From assembly GCA_964524515.1 (NCBI GenBank), contig CAZGEA010000004.1, positions 1 to 64,000 on the forward strand: a stretch of DNA of 64,000 nt. The letters run 5' to 3'. Shown piece after piece: positions 25,001-32,764 of this stretch (position 1 is the first letter of the stretch; each line of letters starts with the position of its first letter). Origin of the DNA: CAZGEA01 sp964524515. Lineage in GTDB: Bacteria > Patescibacteriota > Microgenomatia > UBA8517. Below the pieces are notes generated by a model. The model was not told the DNA's origin. It searched no databases and saw nothing but the letters and a program-made list of their open reading frames with translations. The translations under genes were made by a program, and so were the position numbers.

Positions 25001-25513
25001 TTACTTAATATTAGAAAGCAACTCGTCTATTTGTCCACCATTCCACTTTATTACTTCTTTTCCAGTACCGTCAATTTGAACAAATGTATGCTGATATGTG
25101 ATACCGTATTTCTTAGCAAGATCTTTTTCTTCCTTATCTGTCTCTGGATCGTTGTAGTTGACTCGAATCAGTGTTATGTCTTCAGGAATTTTACTTGCAT
25201 TCTTCGTAAAACTTGCATCAGCAGGCTTACAGGTTGGACACCATGAAGCGTAGAAAAATAACACTCTGCGATTATTTGATGCGCTGTCGAGAGCTGACTT
25301 GCTATACTGAACATATCGAGAGTCAGTCATTTTATTCGTAGAAGAGCTTTGCTCATCATCCATCATCTTGTCATCTTCTATCGTGCTATTATCTTTCTTC
25401 ATTATAGAATCAGATTGAGATGAGTTTTGGGAAAGTGTATACACACCATAACCGAGAACAGCCACTACTGCAATAATTGCAAAGATTACTATTGGATTTT
25501 TCATATATTTCAA
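25001..25513 (-). CDS. Membrane-anchored thioredoxin-fold protein
   Basis: A 170-residue protein with an N-terminal helix (about residues 7-26), a Ser/Asp-rich linker (about 30-65), and a thioredoxin domain with FYASWCPTCKPADASF, so the redox motif is WCPTC. TYQHTFVQIDGTGK includes the region where thioredoxins carry a cis-proline, here replaced or shifted (YQHTF). It ends 23 nt upstream of dipZ and probably acts in the same extracytoplasmic thiol chain. Confidence 0.85.
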   Translation of the reverse strand: MKYMKNPIVIFAIIAVVAVLGYGVYTLSQNSSQSDSIMKKDNSTIEDDKMMDDEQSSSTNKMTDSRYVQYSKSALDSASNNRRVLFFYASWCPTCKPADASFTKNASKIPEDITLIRVNYNDPETDKEEKDLAKKYGITYQHTFVQIDGTGKEVIKWNGGQIDELLSNIK

Positions 25514-25577
25514 TTCACCTGCGATCTTTTTATCTTTACTTATAGTAGTAAATCAAAATACAAATGTCAAGTTAACT

Positions 25578-25931
25578 TTACATTTTGAAATGAGAGTAGA
25601 TGCGGGAGATAAGTTTAGAGAAGACCATTGCACAGAGTGCAATGACAAGCCATGAATCGATTTCGTGCTTCAAGGCTTGAAGAATAATTCCTAAAATTAA
25701 TGTCCCCACTCCAACCAGATAGGAGATCCTTCCAGCTTTAAGAATATGTACCACTTCTCTCTCGTCTGAGGACTTTTCTCTCAAGAGATATGCAGCAAAT
25801 GTTAGAAACGAAACTATGAGTGCGACGATCAACATTGACACCATAGTGTCAGGCATTGTGAGATTACCTGGATTTAAAAATAGAATTACTATTCCAAGTA
25901 TTAGGATTGCGCTGATAGTTTCAATAATCAT
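25578..25931 (-). CDS. Membrane protein paired with XRE regulator
   Basis: A 117-residue protein with about four hydrophobic helices and a short cytoplasmic loop REKSSDEREVVHILKAGR. The 'DER' loop between helices recalls the DUF2178 group, whose genes usually sit beside a short XRE repressor, exactly as here. The stop of the regulator and this start are separated by only 2 nt. Function unknown. Confidence 0.65.
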   Translation of the reverse strand: MIIETISAILILGIVILFLNPGNLTMPDTMVSMLIVALIVSFLTFAAYLLREKSSDEREVVHILKAGRISYLVGVGTLILGIILQALKHEIDSWLVIALCAMVFSKLISRIYSHFKM

Positions 25932-25933
25932 AT

Positions 25934-26140
25934 TTACTTATATATTTTAAACAAATTCTCAACATTTGTGTTGAAGTACTTTGCAATTTTCAAAGCAAGT
26001 AAAACTGATGGTGTATAGTTGCCTTTTTCGATTGCAATAATTGTTTGACGAGTTACACCAACAGCCTTCCCAAGCTTTTCTTGGGTGACTTTGTTTTTAT
26101 TGCGATAGTCTGAAACATTATTACTAACATTTTGATCCAT
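25934..26140 (-). CDS. Short XRE/Cro-CI family DNA-binding protein
   Basis: A 68-residue protein that is just a helix-turn-helix domain: NKVTQEKLGKAVGVTRQTII, then AIEKGNYTPSVLLALKIAKYF and NVENLFKIY. This matches the YozG/SinR-like short regulators. It likely represses its own two-gene operon with the downstream membrane protein. No operator palindrome was identified with confidence. Confidence 0.88.
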   Translation of the reverse strand: MDQNVSNNVSDYRNKNKVTQEKLGKAVGVTRQTIIAIEKGNYTPSVLLALKIAKYFNTNVENLFKIYK

Positions 26141-26209
26141 ACAGTTAGTTTAGTAAAAAAAATAACACATGGGTTTTTGAGAGTTTGTGAACATTGATGT
26201 CAATCAATG

Positions 26210-26280
26210 CTGCGGGACCAGGATTCGAACCTAGATAAACAGCTCCAAAGGCTGCTGTCCTGCCATTAGACGATCCCGCA
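26210..26280 (-). tRNA. tRNA-Gln(TTG)
   Basis: Cloverleaf on the minus strand: acceptor TGCGGGA/TCCCGCA, D-arm GTCTAATGGCAGGAC, anticodon arm GCAGC-CTTTGGA-GCTGT giving anticodon TTG, T-arm CTAGG-TTCGAAT-CCTGG. Discriminator G. CCA is not encoded. The weak U1:A72 pair is typical for tRNA-Gln. Confidence 0.93.
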
Positions 26281-26341
26281 ATATTTATATATACTTTGCC
26301 CCATATTGTACCAAAAAAAAGTTATCTTATGTGAAGTTTAG

Positions 26342-27004
26342 TTATAAAGTAGTATCGCCGATGTATTTTTCCTCGAGGCGCAATAATTTTTTAGCAAATT
26401 TATTTTTCTTAATTAATTCGAGAATATCTTTTCGCATGTGAATTAACCCTGGAAGAAGAGATACAAAAACAATTACCATAACAATTGGTAAAAGATATTT
26501 ATCAACATCTGGAATTATATTACCCAAGAAAAAACCTGCAGCTGATAAACCTGCTCCCCAAAGCAAGCCACCAATAATATTGTAAGTTAAGAATTTTTTA
26601 TATGACATGTCTGCCATACCAGCGACAATTGGAACAAATGTTCTAACAGCTGGCACAAACCTGGCAATTATTAAAGTTTTACCGCCATGTTTTTCATAAA
26701 AGTCTTTTGCTTTTTCAATATATTTTTTCTTGAAGAAAAAACTATCTTTTTGTCGCATTAACCACTTCCCTGATTTGGCTCCTGTCCAATAACCAACACT
26801 GTCACCCATTATTGCAGCGATCGCAAAAAGTGGAATTAAAATTCTTTCATCGAAAACTCCTTGGGAAGCCAGGAAACCTGCAGTAAACAATAAACTATCA
26901 CCTGGCAAGAAAAAACCAAAGAAGAGACCTGATTCTGCAAAAATGATTGCAAATAATCCTAAGTAGCCAACAGTTTGAATTATTTCTATTAAATTAAAAT
27001 GCAT
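26342..27004 (-). CDS. DedA-family membrane protein
   Basis: A 220-residue polytopic protein of the DedA/VTT family, which moves polyprenyl phosphates or phospholipids between leaflets. Diagnostic motifs are ESGLFFGFFLPGDSLLFTAG, GDSVGYWTGAKSG, and ARFVPAVRTFVPIVAGMADM with the conserved arginine and proline pattern. Its length is normal. It is followed by a soluble C-terminal tail of about 30 residues. It lies 20 nt after a GT2 gene, in line with recycling of undecaprenyl phosphate. Confidence 0.93.
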   Translation of the reverse strand: MHFNLIEIIQTVGYLGLFAIIFAESGLFFGFFLPGDSLLFTAGFLASQGVFDERILIPLFAIAAIMGDSVGYWTGAKSGKWLMRQKDSFFFKKKYIEKAKDFYEKHGGKTLIIARFVPAVRTFVPIVAGMADMSYKKFLTYNIIGGLLWGAGLSAAGFFLGNIIPDVDKYLLPIVMVIVFVSLLPGLIHMRKDILELIKKNKFAKKLLRLEEKYIGDTTL

Positions 27005-27024
27005 GAATATTAGTATACCAGATT

Positions 27025-27909
27025 TTATTTTGTGGAAACATCGATCGACCAGTTTGGGTTTTGGGCTTCTTTTTTATTTTTTTGAGTTATCCAAAAGCGT
27101 GTGTAGACTGTAATAATTAAATAACAAATCACAAAAAATGGGTTTTCAATTAGTTTTGACAGAATTGATTTGATTTTTATCTCATAAGATATTTGATATT
27201 CATTTTTAATATCTTCACCAAATAATTTTTTTAATTCATCAAATGATCCTTGGAATCTTTTACTTTGTTTTAAGTGATCTTTTAATTCTTTTGGGACTTT
27301 TAAATAAACTGGAGCATTTTTTAAGTATTTATATTCGCCACCATTTAATTTGTTTTCGAAATATAAAAATGCATCAACATTTACAATTGATGGGAATCTA
27401 AATTTTTTGAGAAAAGTTCTTTTGATTGCAATACATCTTCCGTTTACTGATAAATAATTATCACCATCATTTAAATTAAGACTTATTGAATTAACAATAT
27501 CCATTCCCATAGAAAGTGTTTGTTGAAGAAGATTTGTATGTTCTTTTGGGGCAACTTTTGTACAAACCATAGTGAGGCTTTTGTTTGAATCAAAACTATC
27601 AACTATTTGTTTTAGTGTGGTTTTAGCAAAAGAAACATCATCTTGAGTCAAGACTACAATATCTGAATTACAATTTTTAATTCCTATTTTTGCTTTTTCT
27701 AGAATGGATCCTTGTTCTTTAATTTCTATTATTTCAACTTTTGACCTTTTGAGCTGTTTTTTTGTATCTGAGGTGAAATTTCCTCCTCCATTAACGACGA
27801 TAATTGGGAAATTTTTGACATGCAAAGATGATCTTAAACTTTTGACGGTGTTTATAATCCATGGGGCGCCAAAGCGAGTAGTAATTACAACTGAGATACT
27901 AAGCTTCAT
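27025..27909 (-). CDS. GT2-family glycosyltransferase, membrane-associated
   Basis: A 294-residue GT-A enzyme. The N-terminus SISVVITTRFGAPWIINTVK and the metal-site region DIVVLTQDDVSF (QDD in place of DxD) identify family 2. A single hydrophobic helix near residues 254-270 (FFVICYLIITVYTRFW) anchors it. The acceptor is unknown. It lies between a sugar-nucleotide epimerase and dedA, suggesting a small glycan-assembly operon. Confidence 0.8.
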   Translation of the reverse strand: MKLSISVVITTRFGAPWIINTVKSLRSSLHVKNFPIIVVNGGGNFTSDTKKQLKRSKVEIIEIKEQGSILEKAKIGIKNCNSDIVVLTQDDVSFAKTTLKQIVDSFDSNKSLTMVCTKVAPKEHTNLLQQTLSMGMDIVNSISLNLNDGDNYLSVNGRCIAIKRTFLKKFRFPSIVNVDAFLYFENKLNGGEYKYLKNAPVYLKVPKELKDHLKQSKRFQGSFDELKKLFGEDIKNEYQISYEIKIKSILSKLIENPFFVICYLIITVYTRFWITQKNKKEAQNPNWSIDVSTK

Positions 27910-27941
27910 GGGTATATTATACCCTATAATTATTAAAATTT

Positions 27942-28916
27942 CTAGTCGTTAACCTTTTCGTATTCGATTACCTGCATTAAAGTATCATCGATTTTTGTAG
28001 TTGGCTTCCAATCAATAGTAGCCTTGATTTTTGTAATATCAGGCACGCGTTTGGTCATATCTTCAAAACCTTTTCCATATACATTTTCGTATGGAATAAG
28101 CTTAATTTGGGATTTTGAACCAGTGAGCTCGATTACCTTTTCGGCAAGCTGTTTTATTGTTAATTCATCAGTTGAGCCAATATTGAAAACTTGGCCTAGT
28201 GCTTTTTCTTCTTGAGATAATTTATAAATTGCCTCTATAACATCAAATACATTTCCGAAGCATCTTGATTGGGTACCATCTCCATAAATTTGAATATCTT
28301 CATTTTTAAGAGCCCATTTTACAAATCTTGGAACTACCATACCATAATGACCGCGCTGTCTTGGGCCTACAGTATTAAATAATCTAAAAACAACAACTGG
28401 TAAATTGTATGAGTTGTAATATGCTAGACCCATGAATTCATCTAGTTGTTTTGCTGCAGCGTAGCTCCAGCGGTTTTTTGTTGTGGCTCCAAAAACTGTA
28501 TCGTCATCTTCTGCATATGGATACTTGGTGCTTTTTCCATAAACCTCTGAAGTTGATGCGATTAAAATCTTTTTCTTGTAGCGGTTGGCTGCTTTTAATA
28601 CTTTTTCTGTTCCATCAATATTAATTTCTAGTGATTCAAGTGGAGAATTAACAATTGAAAAAACTCCCAGGGCGGCCGCCAAATGAATTATCAAATCTGT
28701 GTCGCTTGCCAACCTATCAATTACCATTTCGTTTCTTATATCTTCGATTACGAATTTAAAATTTGGATTTGATTTTAATTCTTCAATATTTTCCATTCTC
28801 CCACTTAAAAGATTATCAATGATTGTTACTTCCCAACCTTTTTCGAGAAATAATTTGGACAAATGTCCTCCAATGAAACCTGCTCCACCTGTTATTAATA
28901 CTTTTTTGCTGGCCAT
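27942..28916 (-). CDS. NAD-dependent sugar-nucleotide epimerase/dehydratase
   Basis: A 324-residue extended SDR. GGAGFIGGHL at residues 11-20 binds NAD, STSEVYG holds the catalytic Ser/Thr region, and YAAAK is the YxxxK pair. RLFNTVGPRQRG and the ending DITKIKATIDWKP are usual in UDP-glucose 4-epimerase, UDP-glucuronate decarboxylase and related enzymes. The exact substrate cannot be fixed. It likely supplies the sugar for the GT2 that follows. Confidence 0.88.
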   Translation of the reverse strand: MASKKVLITGGAGFIGGHLSKLFLEKGWEVTIIDNLLSGRMENIEELKSNPNFKFVIEDIRNEMVIDRLASDTDLIIHLAAALGVFSIVNSPLESLEINIDGTEKVLKAANRYKKKILIASTSEVYGKSTKYPYAEDDDTVFGATTKNRWSYAAAKQLDEFMGLAYYNSYNLPVVVFRLFNTVGPRQRGHYGMVVPRFVKWALKNEDIQIYGDGTQSRCFGNVFDVIEAIYKLSQEEKALGQVFNIGSTDELTIKQLAEKVIELTGSKSQIKLIPYENVYGKGFEDMTKRVPDITKIKATIDWKPTTKIDDTLMQVIEYEKVND

Positions 28917-28960
28917 AGATATTTAAAATAACATACCTGACTATCTTGTAAATACTCAAT

Positions 28961-28991
28961 TTGACAAACTAAATATTTTTTGGAGTATAAT
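28961..28991 (+). promoter_or_regulatory. Promoter TTGACA, 19 bp, TATAAT (leaderless start at 28998)
   Basis: TTGACA (28961-28966) and TATAAT (28986-28991) are both perfect hexamers with a 19-bp spacer. The -10 box ends 6 nt before the ATG at 28998, so the transcript should be leaderless. Confidence 0.7.
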
Positions 28992-28997
28992 AATTAG

Positions 28998-29558
28998 ATG
29001 AAATCATTAATTAAAATATTGGTTGGATTTTTAGCAACTACATTTATTTTTCAGTTAACTTCTTCATTTGTTTTAGCAGAGAGTGAGAGAACTTCTACAC
29101 AGAGTGCTAATAGACCTGGACAGGAAATTAGAAAGGCAGTCCGTGAGGCAAGATGTACTATCGCCGAAGAGCGAATTAATTTGAGAATTGATCGATTTAG
29201 TTCTTTAAGGCAAGACCATGTAAAACTTTACCAGGCTATTGTTGAAAGACTAAAAACCTTAGCTGATAAATTAGATAAAGAAGGCTATGATACTGCAAAA
29301 ATTAGAGCTGATTACAAAGTTTTAAATGACAAAATTGCAAAACGAGCAACTGATTATGCTACTTTTATTTCGAAACTTGAAGCAACAAAGCAATATGCAT
29401 GTGGTGAATCTGAAGGAAAATTTGTTGATGCACTAAAAGATTCCAGAAGCTATATGGAGATTGTCCAAAAAGATACTCAAGATATTCGAGAATATTACAA
29501 AAATACTATCCGAGCTGATATAAAGGAATTAAGAGCACAGAAAACAAATAAAGAGTAA
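28998..29558 (+). CDS. Secreted coiled-coil protein, unknown
   Basis: A 186-residue protein with a signal peptide (residues 1 to about 27, ending FVLAES) and an almost entirely helical, highly charged mature part with heptad-like spacing (KTLADKLDKEGYDTAKIRAD). Three regions suggest a long coiled coil. Two Cys (EARCTIAEE, QYACGESE) are present. No family is recognised, though similar helical secreted proteins are common in CPR genomes. It is followed by 29558-29845 with a TAATG junction. Confidence 0.65.
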   Translation: MKSLIKILVGFLATTFIFQLTSSFVLAESERTSTQSANRPGQEIRKAVREARCTIAEERINLRIDRFSSLRQDHVKLYQAIVERLKTLADKLDKEGYDTAKIRADYKVLNDKIAKRATDYATFISKLEATKQYACGESEGKFVDALKDSRSYMEIVQKDTQDIREYYKNTIRADIKELRAQKTNKE

Positions 29559-29845
29559 TGAAGAAAAATACCCAAGGAAATGTACTAATTATTACCATAA
29601 TGATTATTGCAGTAATTGTGGTTTTAGCTTTTATTGGACTTAAAAATCTTAAAAATCCAACTGATTCTGGATCGGATTATAATACAAACACTTCCACTAC
29701 CCCCACTCCAGTGGGCTCACCCACAGATACAAAATTTGATAATACGAGTGATCAGGATATTCAAAAAATGGATTCTGAGTTTAATAAAATTGATGCTCAA
29801 ATGTTTAGTAACACTGAGCTTTCAAATTCTACATTGGGGATTTAA
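29558..29845 (+). CDS. Single-helix membrane protein, unknown
   Basis: A 95-residue protein whose first 30 residues are KKNTQG followed by a long hydrophobic helix (NVLIITIMIIAVIVVLAFIG), then a Thr/Pro/Ser-rich spacer (NTSTTPTPVGSPTDT) and an acidic end. The Gly before the helix recalls a prepilin cleavage site, but the usual Glu5 is missing, so a pilin role is not claimed. Its ATG overlaps the upstream TAA by two bases. Confidence 0.6.
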   Translation: MKKNTQGNVLIITIMIIAVIVVLAFIGLKNLKNPTDSGSDYNTNTSTTPTPVGSPTDTKFDNTSDQDIQKMDSEFNKIDAQMFSNTELSNSTLGI

Positions 29846-29854
29846 TTACTTCTG

Positions 29855-29926
29855 TGAGCCCGACAGGGATCGGACCTGCGACATTCTCCTTAAAAGGGAG
29901 CTGCTCTACCACTGAGCTACGGGCTC
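29855..29926 (-). tRNA. tRNA-Lys(TTT)
   Basis: Acceptor GAGCCCG/CGGGCTC, D-arm GCTC-AGTGGTA-GAGC, anticodon loop CTTTTAA with TTT at 34-36, discriminator A, CCA not encoded. The T-arm is GCAGG-TCCGATC-CCTGT: position 55 is C instead of the near-universal U. G27-A43 is a mismatch at the base of the anticodon stem. Confidence 0.92.
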
Positions 29927-29978
29927 TTGAAATACTATTATACTATCTGATCAGGCTAATTCAAATATAAAACGAATG

Positions 29979-30052
29979 TGACCCCAGTGGGATTCGGACC
30001 CACGATTTTCGGGATGAAAACCCGACGTCCTAGGCCTCTAGACGATGGGGCC
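29979..30052 (-). tRNA. tRNA-Glu(TTC)
   Basis: Acceptor GGCCCCA/TGGGGTC with one G-U pair, anticodon arm TCGGG-TTTTCAT-CCCGA giving TTC, discriminator A, CCA not encoded. The T-arm GTGGG-TCCGAAT-CCCAC again has C at position 55, like the neighbouring tRNA-Lys. It lies about 50 nt from tRNA-Lys, likely one transcript. Confidence 0.93.
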
Positions 30053-30108
30053 ATACAAGTGCACCTGCTATTTTATCATTTGAAGCCGTAAGATGCTAGA
30101 ATATTGGC

Positions 30109-30633
30109 ATGAAACTAAAACCAATCCAATTAAGACATGATGAGGTTGATCCCAGTAAACTATCCACAATCAAAAGGAACCCGATCGTGTTAGTTCTTGA
30201 TGAGATACTTGATACTTACAATATTGGCTCAATATTTCGCTTAGCAGATGCCACTGCTATTCAAAAGGTCTATCTTTGCGGAAACATGGAATATCCTCCC
30301 TCATCGCGAATACATAAGGCTGCTGTTGGGACTGAGAATTGGGTCCCTTGGGAAAAAGCTGATTCTGCAATTGAAGTTGTTAATAAATTGAAAAATGACG
30401 GATATGAGATAGTTTCAGTTGAGCAGGACTCAAAAAGTATTTCATATAAAGATTTTAAACCAAAATTTCCAACCGCTTTTGTCCTGGGACATGAAACAAA
30501 AGGAGTAAACCCTGAAATACTTAAAATATCAGATCAAATTGTTGAAATTCCAATGATGGGAATTAATCATTCATTTAATGTCTGGGGAACTGGAGCGGTG
30601 GTACTATATAAAACGCTCGAATTCATCGAGTAA
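30109..30633 (+). CDS. TrmH/SpoU-family RNA 2'-O-methyltransferase
   Basis: A 174-residue SPOUT-fold enzyme transferring methyl from SAM to a ribose 2'-OH of tRNA or rRNA. Three motifs: YNIGSIFRLADATAI (motif 1 with Asn and Arg), FVLGHETKGVNPEI (motif 2) and IPMMGINHSFNVWGTGAVVL (motif 3). It lacks an N-terminal substrate-binding domain, like TrmL-size proteins, though TrmL assignment is uncertain. Its last codons form the first unit of a 22-bp tandem repeat. Confidence 0.88.
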   Translation: MKLKPIQLRHDEVDPSKLSTIKRNPIVLVLDEILDTYNIGSIFRLADATAIQKVYLCGNMEYPPSSRIHKAAVGTENWVPWEKADSAIEVVNKLKNDGYEIVSVEQDSKSISYKDFKPKFPTAFVLGHETKGVNPEILKISDQIVEIPMMGINHSFNVWGTGAVVLYKTLEFIE

Positions 30634-30677
30634 AACACTTGAATTCATCGAGTAAAACACTTGAATTCATTAAGTAA
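30619..30677 (+). repeat. 22-bp tandem repeat, about 2.6 units
   Basis: Units 30619-30640 and 30641-30662 are identical (GAATTCATCGAGTAAAACAC plus TT); a third, degraded unit follows from 30663. The first unit contains the last codons and TAA of the methyltransferase gene. CTCGA and TCGAG arms in the first unit can form a short hairpin. Confidence 0.85.
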
Positions 30678-30690
30678 AGCGACTGTGTCG

Positions 30691-31506
30691 TTAAAGAGCA
30701 GAATTTACTGCTGCTTCCATATCTTTGAAACTATAAGCACCTGCGAAATTTGTAGTATTAACAAAGAATCCTGGTGTTCCTTGCACACCAAGCGATGATG
30801 CTATTGCGATATCGTCAGTTAATGTTTGCGCATATTTGTCACTATCCAAACATGACTTCATAAAATTTGAATCAACAGCGGATTTTAAGAAAGTTGCCAA
30901 AGTTTGTGATTTTGCTTTGTCGTTTTTGACATCATTATTTAATAAATCATATCCTTCGCTTGACATCAAAAGATCGTGAACTGGCCAGAATTTTCCTTTT
31001 TCATTTGCACAATAAAGCGCTTTTGTTCCCATTTCACCATTTCCATGACCTGGCGTGTAAATATAAATATAGGCGGCTTTACCAGAATCAACTAATTTTT
31101 TCATCTCAATAACTGGGGCAACATATGTTCCCCCATCCTTGACCAATTTAAAGTTTGCTCCAGCTTGATTATTTAATTCTGAATTGTGACCTGCGGCGAT
31201 ACTACAATATGGACAGCTTGGATCTGCTACTTCAACTAAAAGAAGTTTACTGTTTTCATTTCCAAACTTTAGCGCATTTGGTTTATCGAATAATTTTTTA
31301 ATTTGATCTTGAGTCACTGCAACTGCAGCTGGTGCTTGAGCATTGTTTTGTGTGCCAGTAGTTGTAGTTTGAGCTGGGGCTTTTTCTAGTTGGTTTACTT
31401 TTTGCCAAAGCATTCCAAAACCAAAAACAAGTAAAAATACAATGAGAACTAAAACTGGAGTTAATTTATCTGATAATGATTTTTTGATTGATTCTTTTTC
31501 TTTCAT
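30691..31506 (-). CDS. DsbA-like membrane-anchored thiol oxidoreductase
   Basis: A 271-residue protein with a single N-terminal helix (about residues 17-33), a Gln/Ala/Thr-rich spacer, and a DsbA/DSBA-like thioredoxin fold. The redox motif is CPYC in VADPSCPYCSIAAGHNSEL; the helical insert typical of DsbA follows, and the cis-Pro loop is VQGTPGFFVN. Predicted to form or exchange disulfides in extracytoplasmic proteins, several of which in this window have paired cysteines. It follows trxB by 28 nt. Confidence 0.88.
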   Translation of the reverse strand: MKEKESIKKSLSDKLTPVLVLIVFLLVFGFGMLWQKVNQLEKAPAQTTTTGTQNNAQAPAAVAVTQDQIKKLFDKPNALKFGNENSKLLLVEVADPSCPYCSIAAGHNSELNNQAGANFKLVKDGGTYVAPVIEMKKLVDSGKAAYIYIYTPGHGNGEMGTKALYCANEKGKFWPVHDLLMSSEGYDLLNNDVKNDKAKSQTLATFLKSAVDSNFMKSCLDSDKYAQTLTDDIAIASSLGVQGTPGFFVNTTNFAGAYSFKDMEAAVNSAL

Positions 31507-31534
31507 TAAATTTATAAGTCTTTCTATAATCTTA

Positions 31535-32509
31535 TTAATTTCCTAAATTGTCAAGGTATGAGAGCGCATCCATGCCTGCCATACACCCAAAACCTGCTGC
31601 TGTTATTGCTTGTTTGTACCTGTGATCGTGAACATCCCCTGCTACAAAGACTCCATCAATGTGAGTGTATGAATTTTGTTTTGGAATGATAAAACCTTTT
31701 TCATCTAATTTTAATTTCCCCTCAACTATTTGGCTTTCTGGAATATGACCGATTGCTACAAAAACGCCATCGATTTGCATATCGGAAATTTCATTTTTAA
31801 TGATATTTTTGATTGAAACTTTTTCTAATTTTTGGTCACCAACTAATTTTGTAATTTCACTATTCCAAATTACTTTTATTTTTTCGTTTTTAAATACTTT
31901 GTCTTGCATTATTTTCGATGCTTTAAAAGTATCACGCCTGTGAACTACAAAGACCTCGCTTGCGTATTTTGAAAGAACCAAAGCTTCTTCCATTGCTGAA
32001 TCGCCACCACCTACCACAATTACTTTTTTGTTCTTAAAAAATGGTGCGTCACAAGGGGCACACGATGAAACACCACGGCCGATTAATTTTTGTTCTCCTT
32101 CAGCGCCTAACCATTTAGTTACTGCTCCTGTTGCAATAATTAGTGATTTTGCTGAGTAAATATCATTACCTGTTTTAATTTGAAATGGGTTTTTATCAAT
32201 TACTACACTTTCCGCTTTTTTTTCTAAAAATAATGCACCAAAACGTGTTGCTTGGTTTTTCATGTTAATCATTAGGTCTGGACCTTCGATTCCTTGGGGA
32301 AACCCGGGAAAATTATCTACAGTTGATGTGAGCATTAATTGCCCACCCCAACTTTCACCTGCAAATATTATTGTTGAGGCTGCACCACGTGTTGTATATA
32401 TTGCTGCAGTTAAGCTTGCAGGACCGGATCCAATTATTGCGACATCCCACAACCCCCCTGAAGGAGGTTGTGTGGAAATCATATCTTTTACGTTTTCGTT
32501 ATTGAGCAT
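31535..32509 (-). CDS. trxB: Thioredoxin reductase
   Basis: A 324-residue flavoprotein using NADPH to reduce thioredoxin. FAD-binding IIGSGPASLTAAIYTTRG near residue 26, redox pair CAPC in GVSSCAPCDAPFF, NADPH-binding VVGGGDSAMEEAL, and the C-terminal FAD motif VFVAGDVHD are all present. The N-terminal 20 residues before the FAD motif are longer than usual. The start overlaps the Pro-rich ORF by 11 nt; ATG at 32482 is an alternative. A GC-rich hairpin (32448-32472) lies in the first codons. Confidence 0.93.
   Translation of the reverse strand: MLNNENVKDMISTQPPSGGLWDVAIIGSGPASLTAAIYTTRGAASTIIFAGESWGGQLMLTSTVDNFPGFPQGIEGPDLMINMKNQATRFGALFLEKKAESVVIDKNPFQIKTGNDIYSAKSLIIATGAVTKWLGAEGEQKLIGRGVSSCAPCDAPFFKNKKVIVVGGGDSAMEEALVLSKYASEVFVVHRRDTFKASKIMQDKVFKNEKIKVIWNSEITKLVGDQKLEKVSIKNIIKNEISDMQIDGVFVAIGHIPESQIVEGKLKLDEKGFIIPKQNSYTHIDGVFVAGDVHDHRYKQAITAAGFGCMAGMDALSYLDNLGN
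32448..32472 (-). other. GC-rich hairpin at the 5' end of trxB
   Basis: CACAACC and GGTTGTG arms (7 bp, extendable through C/G runs) enclose a short loop in a genome of low GC content. It sits in the codons just before the FAD motif and could influence translation, but it may be chance from Pro and Gly codons. Confidence 0.4.
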
Positions 32510-32735
32510 TTGTTGCAGGTTGTTCTGTTGGCGGTGTTGGCATAGCAGTTGGTTCAGGTGTCTGAATTACTGGTACTTCCCCAACTGGTGCTGGCATCCC
32601 TACTGGCTCTGGCATAGCTGGAGCAGTTGGCTCAGGAGTCATTACTGGCTCAGGAGTTGACATTGGCTCTGGCATTGTTGGAGCAGTTGGAGCTGCTGGC
32701 ATTCCCATTGGATTATTTGTTGTATCTTGTTGCAT
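32499..32735 (-). CDS. Pro/Met/Thr-rich low-complexity small protein
   Basis: A 78-residue protein made largely of Pro, Ala, Thr, Met and Glu in imperfect PEP/TPEP repeats (MPEPMSTPEPVMTPEPTAPA). No fold or family; likely disordered. Translation is supported by a very strong ribosome site, AAGGGGGTGA, 12 nt before the ATG. Its stop overlaps the trxB start by 11 nt, so it sits between trxA and trxB in the operon. It might act as a leader for translational coupling rather than as a working protein. Confidence 0.6.
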   Translation of the reverse strand: MQQDTTNNPMGMPAAPTAPTMPEPMSTPEPVMTPEPTAPAMPEPVGMPAPVGEVPVIQTPEPTAMPTPPTEQPATNAQ

Positions 32736-32764
32736 TTATAAAGTCACCCCCTTGTTTTAAAAAA

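Noticed and set aside
29558..29845. Prepilin-like N-terminus
   Set aside because: Gly before a hydrophobic helix is present, but Glu5 and Phe1 of class III/IV prepilins are missing and no pilus genes are near.
30619..30677. Possible CRISPR-like repeat
   Set aside because: Units are directly adjacent without spacers and include the end of a gene; it is a simple tandem duplication.
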